Under the pieces are notes generated by a model that made no database searches, was not told where the DNA came from, and saw only the letters and a list, made by a program, of their open reading frames with translations. The position numbers were made by a program, and so were the translations under genes. This document shows, in pieces, positions 59,886-64,000 of a stretch of DNA of 64,000 nt (position 1 is its first letter; the number at the start of each line of letters is the position of its first letter). This DNA is from Synanceia verrucosa (Eukaryota > Chordata > Actinopteri > Perciformes > Synanceiidae): contig CM056558.1 of the NCBI GenBank assembly GCA_029721515.1, positions 15,159,240 to 15,223,239 on the forward strand, read 5' to 3'.

Positions 59886-61082
59886 TTTAAGTGACATCCC
59901 ATTCCTAATCCATAGGGTTCAATATGACGTCGGTCCACCCTTTGCAGCTACACAGCTTCAACTCTTCTGGGAAGGCTGTCCACAAGGTTTAGGGGTGTTT
60001 TTATGGGAATTTTTGACCATTCTTCCAGAAGTGTATTTGTGAGGTCACACACTGATGTTGGATGAGAAGGCCTGGCTCTCAGTCTCCACTCTAATTCATC
60101 CCAAAGGTGTTCTATCAGGTTGAGGTCAGGACTCTGTGCAGGCCAGTCAAGTTCATCCACACCAGACTCTGTCCTCCATGGCTTTATGGACCTTGCTTTG
60201 TGCACTGGTGCACAGTCATGATGGAAGAGGAAGGAACCAGCTCCAAACTGTTCCCACAAAGTTGGGAGCATGGAATTGTCCAAAATGTCTTGGTATGCTG
60301 AAGCATTCAGAGTTCCTTTCACTGGAACTAAGGGGTCAAGCCCAGCTCCTGAAAAACAACCCCACACCATAATCCCCCCTCCACCAAACTTTACACTTGG
60401 CACAATGCAGTCCAACAAGTATCGTTCTTCTGGCAACCGCCAAACCAAGACTCATCCATCAGATTGCCAGATGGAGAAGCGTGATTCGTCACTCCAGAGA
60501 ATGCGTCTCCACTGCTCTAGAGTCCAGTGATGGCGTGCTTTACACCACTGCATCCGACGCTTTGCATTGCACTTGTGATGTATGGCTTGGATGCAGCTGC
60601 TCGGCCATGGAAACCCATTCCGTGAAGCTCTCTGTGCACTGTTCTTGAGCTAATCTGAAGGCCACATGAAGTTTGGAGGTCTGTAGCCATTGACTCTGCA
60701 GAAAGTTGGTGACCTCTTCGCACTATGCGCCTCAGCATCCGCTGACCCAGCTCTATCAATTTACGTGGCCTTCCACTTCATGGCTGAGTTGCTGTCATTC
60801 CCAAACACTTCCACGTTCTTATAATACAGCTGACAGTTGACTGTGGGATATTTAGGAGAGAGGAAATTTCACGACTGGATTTGTTGCACGGTTGGTATCC
60901 TATCACAGTTCCACGCTGGAATTCACTGAGCTCCTGAGAGCGACCCATTCTTTCAAAAATGTTTGTAAAAGCAGTCTGCATGCCTAGGTGCTTGATTTTA
61001 TACACCTGTGGCCATGGAAGTGATTGGAACATCTGATTGTGATTATTTGGATGGGTGAGCGAATACTTTTGGCAATATAGTG
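59886..61082 (-). mobile_element. Tc1-like DNA transposon, second family
   Basis: The outer end at 61082 reads CACTATATTGCCAAAAGTAT on the minus strand, a terminal repeat typical of one fish Tc1-like family. At the other side the element stops at about 59886, shortly after the transposase, in TCACTTAAATTCATATG; the matching terminal repeat is not present and the sequence passes directly into Polinton DNA. An AT microsatellite starts at the 61082 end. Confidence 0.88.
59919..60948 (-). pseudogene. Tc1-like transposase pseudogene
   Basis: The reading frame starts MGRSQELSEFQRGTVIG at 60948, with two helix-turn-helix regions (SSLLNIPQSTVS; QISSRTVHRELHGMG). A stop after MTATQP (60778-60780) and frameshifts near 60520 and 59950 break it. 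Catalytic landmarks remain: LWSDES near 60487, HHDCAPVHKA near 60220, and SPDLNLIEHLWDE near 60115, i.e. the DD34E set. It is less decayed than the 13.4-kb copy but inactive. Confidence 0.92.
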
Positions 61083-61132
61083 TATATATATATACGTTTG
61101 TATATATATATATATATATATATATACATACG

Positions 61133-61192
<60 letters not shown>

Positions 61193-61200
61193 CGTATATA
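61082..61200. repeat. (TA)n microsatellite
   Basis: TA-rich tract with embedded ACATACGTATA palindromes. The reading frames of YIYIY type across it are artefacts. Confidence 0.95.
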
Positions 61201-61325
61201 GTATTTCATTACATTGCTGCCTTATTTGCGAATAAGCTGCCTTTATTTATCTATTTTTTTATCTATTTTGTACATTTGATTTGTTGCTCGGCATGCGATG
61301 TGGATAGCAAAGGAAGTATTTCATT

Positions 61326-64000
61326 GTACACTCCTGATTAATCAGTTATCCTCAATTAATAAGAAAGAAATACACACAATAACACTGAGCAAAAAAATCA
61401 ATAAATGTGGGTTTCCTCATGTCCTCTTCAACTCTGGGAAGATTTATTGTGGCTTAACCAAAGGCCGCGGTGCTGCTCCCTCGATGGCAAACAGGTCGGA
61501 AGTTTCTAGCACCTCGAGCCATGCTTGTATACTCCTATACTCCTGATTAATCAATTATTCTGAATTAGTCAGGACAAAAATACACAAAAGCATATTATTG
61601 ACTAAAAAAACTTAATAAATGTGGGTTTCCTCAATAATATTACTGACCAGAAAACTTAATAAATGTGGGTTTCCTCATGTCCTCTTCACCTCTGGGAAGA
61701 TTTATTGTGGCTTAACCAAAGGCCGCGGTGCTGCTCCATCGATGGCAAACAGGTCGGAAGTTTCTAGCACCTCGATCCATGCTTGTATACTCCTATACTC
61801 CTGATTAATCAATTATCCTCACTGAATATTGGGAAAACAGTCAATAATATTCCTGACCAGAAAACTTCATAAATGTGGGTTTCCTCAGGTCCTCTTCACC
61901 TCTGGGAAGCTTTATTGTGGCTTAACCAAAGGCCGCGGTGCTGCTCCCTCGATGGCAAACAGGTCGGAAGTTTCTAGCACCTCGAGCCATGCTTGCATAC
62001 TCCTGATTAATCAGTTATTCCGAATTAGTCAGAACAAAAATACAAAAAAAGCATATTATTGACTAAAAAAACGTAATAAATGTGGGTTTCCTCATGTCCT
62101 CTTCACCTCTGGGAAGCTTTATTGTGGCTTAACCAAAGGCCGCGGTGCTGCTCCCTCGATGGCAAACAGGTCGGAAGTTTCTAGCACCTCGAGCCATGCT
62201 TGCATACTCCTGATTAATCAGTTATTCCGAATTAGTCAGAACAAAAATACAAAAAAGCATATTATTGACTAAAAAAATGTAATAAATGTGGGTTTCCTCA
62301 TGTCCTCTTCACCTCTGGGAAGCTTTATTGTGGCTTAACCAAAGGCCGCGGTGGTGCTCCCTCGATGGCAAACAGGTCGGGAGTTTCTAGCACCTCGAGC
62401 CATGCTTGCATACTCCTGATTAATCAATTATCCTCACTGAATTTTGGGAAAACACAGTCAATAACACTACTGACCAGAAAACTTCATAAATGTGGGTTTC
62501 CTCATGTCCTCTTCACCTCTGGGAAGCTTTATTGTGGCTTAACCAAAGGCCGCGGTGCTGCTCCCTCGATGGCAAACAGGTCGGAAGTTTCTAGCACCTC
62601 GAGCCATGCTTGCATACTCCTGATTAATCAGTTATTCCGAATTAGTCAGAACAAAAATACAAAAAAGCATATTATTGACTAAAAAAACTTAATAAATGTG
62701 GGTTTCCTCATGTCCTCTTCACCTCTGGGAAGCTTTATTGTGGCTTAACCAAAGGCCGCGGTGCTGCTCCCTCGATGGCAAACAGGTCGGAAGTTTCTAG
62801 CACCTCGAGCCATGCTTGCATACTCCTGATTAATCAATTATCCTCACTGAATATTGGGAAAACACAGTCAATAATACTACTGACCAGAAAACTTCATAAA
62901 TGTGGGTTTCCTCAGGTCCTCTTCACCTCTGGGAAGCTTTATTGTGGCTTAACCAAAGGCCGCGGTGCTGCTCCCTCGATGGCAAACAGGTCGGAAGTTT
63001 CTAGCACCTCGAGCCATGCTTGCATACTCCTGATTAATCAATTATCCTCGCTGAATATTGGGAAAACACAGTCAATAATATTACTGACCAGAAAACTTCA
63101 TAAATGTGGGTTTCCTCAGGTCCTCTTCACCTCTGGGAAGCTTTATTGTGGCTTAACCAAAGGCCGCGGTGCTGCTCCCTCGATGGCAAACAGGTCGGAA
63201 GTTTCTAGCACCTCGAGCCATGCTTGCATACTCCTGATTAATCAGTTATCCTCACTGAATATTGGGAAAACACAGTCAATAATACTACTGACCAGAAAAC
63301 TTCATAAATGTGGGTTTCCTCATGTCCTCTTCACCTCTGGGAAGCTTTATTGTGGCTTAACCAAAAGCAGCGGTGGTGCTCCCTCGATGGCAAACAGGTC
63401 GGAAGTTTCTAGCACCTCGAGCCATGCTTGTATACTCCTATACTCCTGATTAATTAATTATCCTCACTGAATATTGGGAAAACACAGTCAATAATATTCC
63501 TGACCAGAAAACTTCATAAATGTGGGTTTCCTCAGGTCCTCTTCACCTCTGGGAAGCTTTATTGTGGCTTAACCAAAGGCCGCGGTGCTGCTCCCTCGAT
63601 GGCAAACAGGTCGGAAGTTTCTAGCACCTCGAGCCATGCTTGCATACTCCTGATTAATCAGTTATTCCGAATTAGTCAGAACAAAAATACAAAAAAGCAT
63701 ATTATTGACTAAAAAAACTTCATAAATGTGGGTTTCCTCATGTCCTCTTCACCTCTGGGAAGCTTTATTGTGGCTTAACCAAAGGCCGCGGTGCTGCTCC
63801 CTCGATGGCAAACAGGTCGGAAGTTTCTAGCACCTCGAGCCATGCTTGCATACTCCTGATTAATCAGTTATTCCGAATTAGTCAGAACAAAAATACAAAA
63901 AAGCATATTATTGACTAAAAAAACGTAATAAATGTGGGTTTCCTCATGTCCTCTTCACCTCTGGGAAGCTTTATTGTGGCTTAACCAAAGGCCGCGGTGG
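61326..64000. repeat. Satellite array, period about 204-207 bp, running off the window
   Basis: At least 13 head-to-tail copies share a core of about 140 bases that includes GTGGGTTTCCTCA, AACCAAAGGCCGCGGTG, AACAGGTCGGAAGTTTC and CACCTCGAGCCATGCTTG. Two spacers alternate: type A (GAATTAGTCAGAACAAAAAT, units of 206-207 bp) and type B (ACTGAATATTGGGAAAACA, units of 204 bp). Reading the spacer before each core from 61.6 kb gives A/B chimera, B, A, A, B, A, B, B, B, B, A, A. The first copy (61326-61540) is the most diverged, as expected at an array edge. The long open frame at 62775-63449 exists only because 204 is a multiple of three. Confidence 0.95.

Noticed and set aside
60778..61209. 143-codon minus-strand frame starting with YIYIY repeats
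   Set aside because: The first half is the AT microsatellite; the second half is the N-terminus of the Tc1-like transposase, already annotated from the ATG at 60948.
62775..63449. 224-codon open frame, the longest in the window
   Set aside because: It lies wholly in satellite DNA. It stays open because three or more 204-bp units (68 codons each) are in the same phase; it has no start context or splice sites and reads the same repeat over and over.
61326..64000. CRISPR-like array
   Set aside because: Repeat units of about 205 bp with long conserved cores in a vertebrate genome are satellite DNA, not short repeats with unique spacers.

Overview
The window looks like nuclear DNA of a teleost fish, probably a percomorph. 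Genes are split by short GT-AG introns, and the spacers carry teleost-type repeats: Tc1-like transposons, tRNA-headed SINE-like repeats, L2-type LINE tails, hAT-like elements and CA/GT microsatellites. The gene content is also fish-like: an arrdc2-type alpha-arrestin, IFI44-like GTPases and an intron-containing hatching-enzyme-type astacin.

Layout. (1) 1-6090: a complete seven-exon arrestin-domain gene, best matched to arrdc2, on the + strand, with a long 3' UTR. (2) About 6.1-43.9 kb: roughly 38 kb with no convincing protein-coding gene. It holds scattered decayed repeats: a Tc1-like transposon at 13.2-14.6 kb, a hAT-like element with an 8-bp target-site duplication at 19.2-19.8 kb, a small hairpin element with a telomere-like core at 25.45 kb, three copies of one tRNA-headed repeat, and several LINE tails and microsatellites. 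(3) 44.1-52.04 kb: an IFI44-like GTPase gene on the + strand with ISRE-like sites upstream. Its 4.5-kb fourth intron contains a complete eight-exon astacin metalloprotease gene on the opposite strand (47.7-50.1 kb) with its own TATA box and poly(A) signal. (4) 53.4-56.0 kb: a second, TLDc-bearing IFI44-like copy that is a pseudogene. It has a frameshifted TLDc exon, its P-loop is deleted, a later exon carries a deletion, and the last exon is missing. (5) 56.4-59.9 kb: a decayed Maverick/Polinton (adintovirus-like) element with remnants of the integrase, major capsid protein, adenain-type protease and small accessory ORFs. It is interrupted by a LINE-like insertion and directly abutted by a second Tc1-like element (59.9-61.08 kb). 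(6) 61.08-64.0 kb: an AT microsatellite, then a satellite array with a period of about 204-207 bp that runs off the window end.

Functionally, the two IFI44-like copies are a small cluster of interferon-response GTPases, one apparently intact and one dead. The nested astacin is expected to be a secreted zinc protease with an unrelated (hatching or tissue-specific) expression programme. The arrestin gene would supply a NEDD4-type ubiquitin-ligase adaptor. All calls come from reading the sequence and from knowledge of the families; no database search was run.
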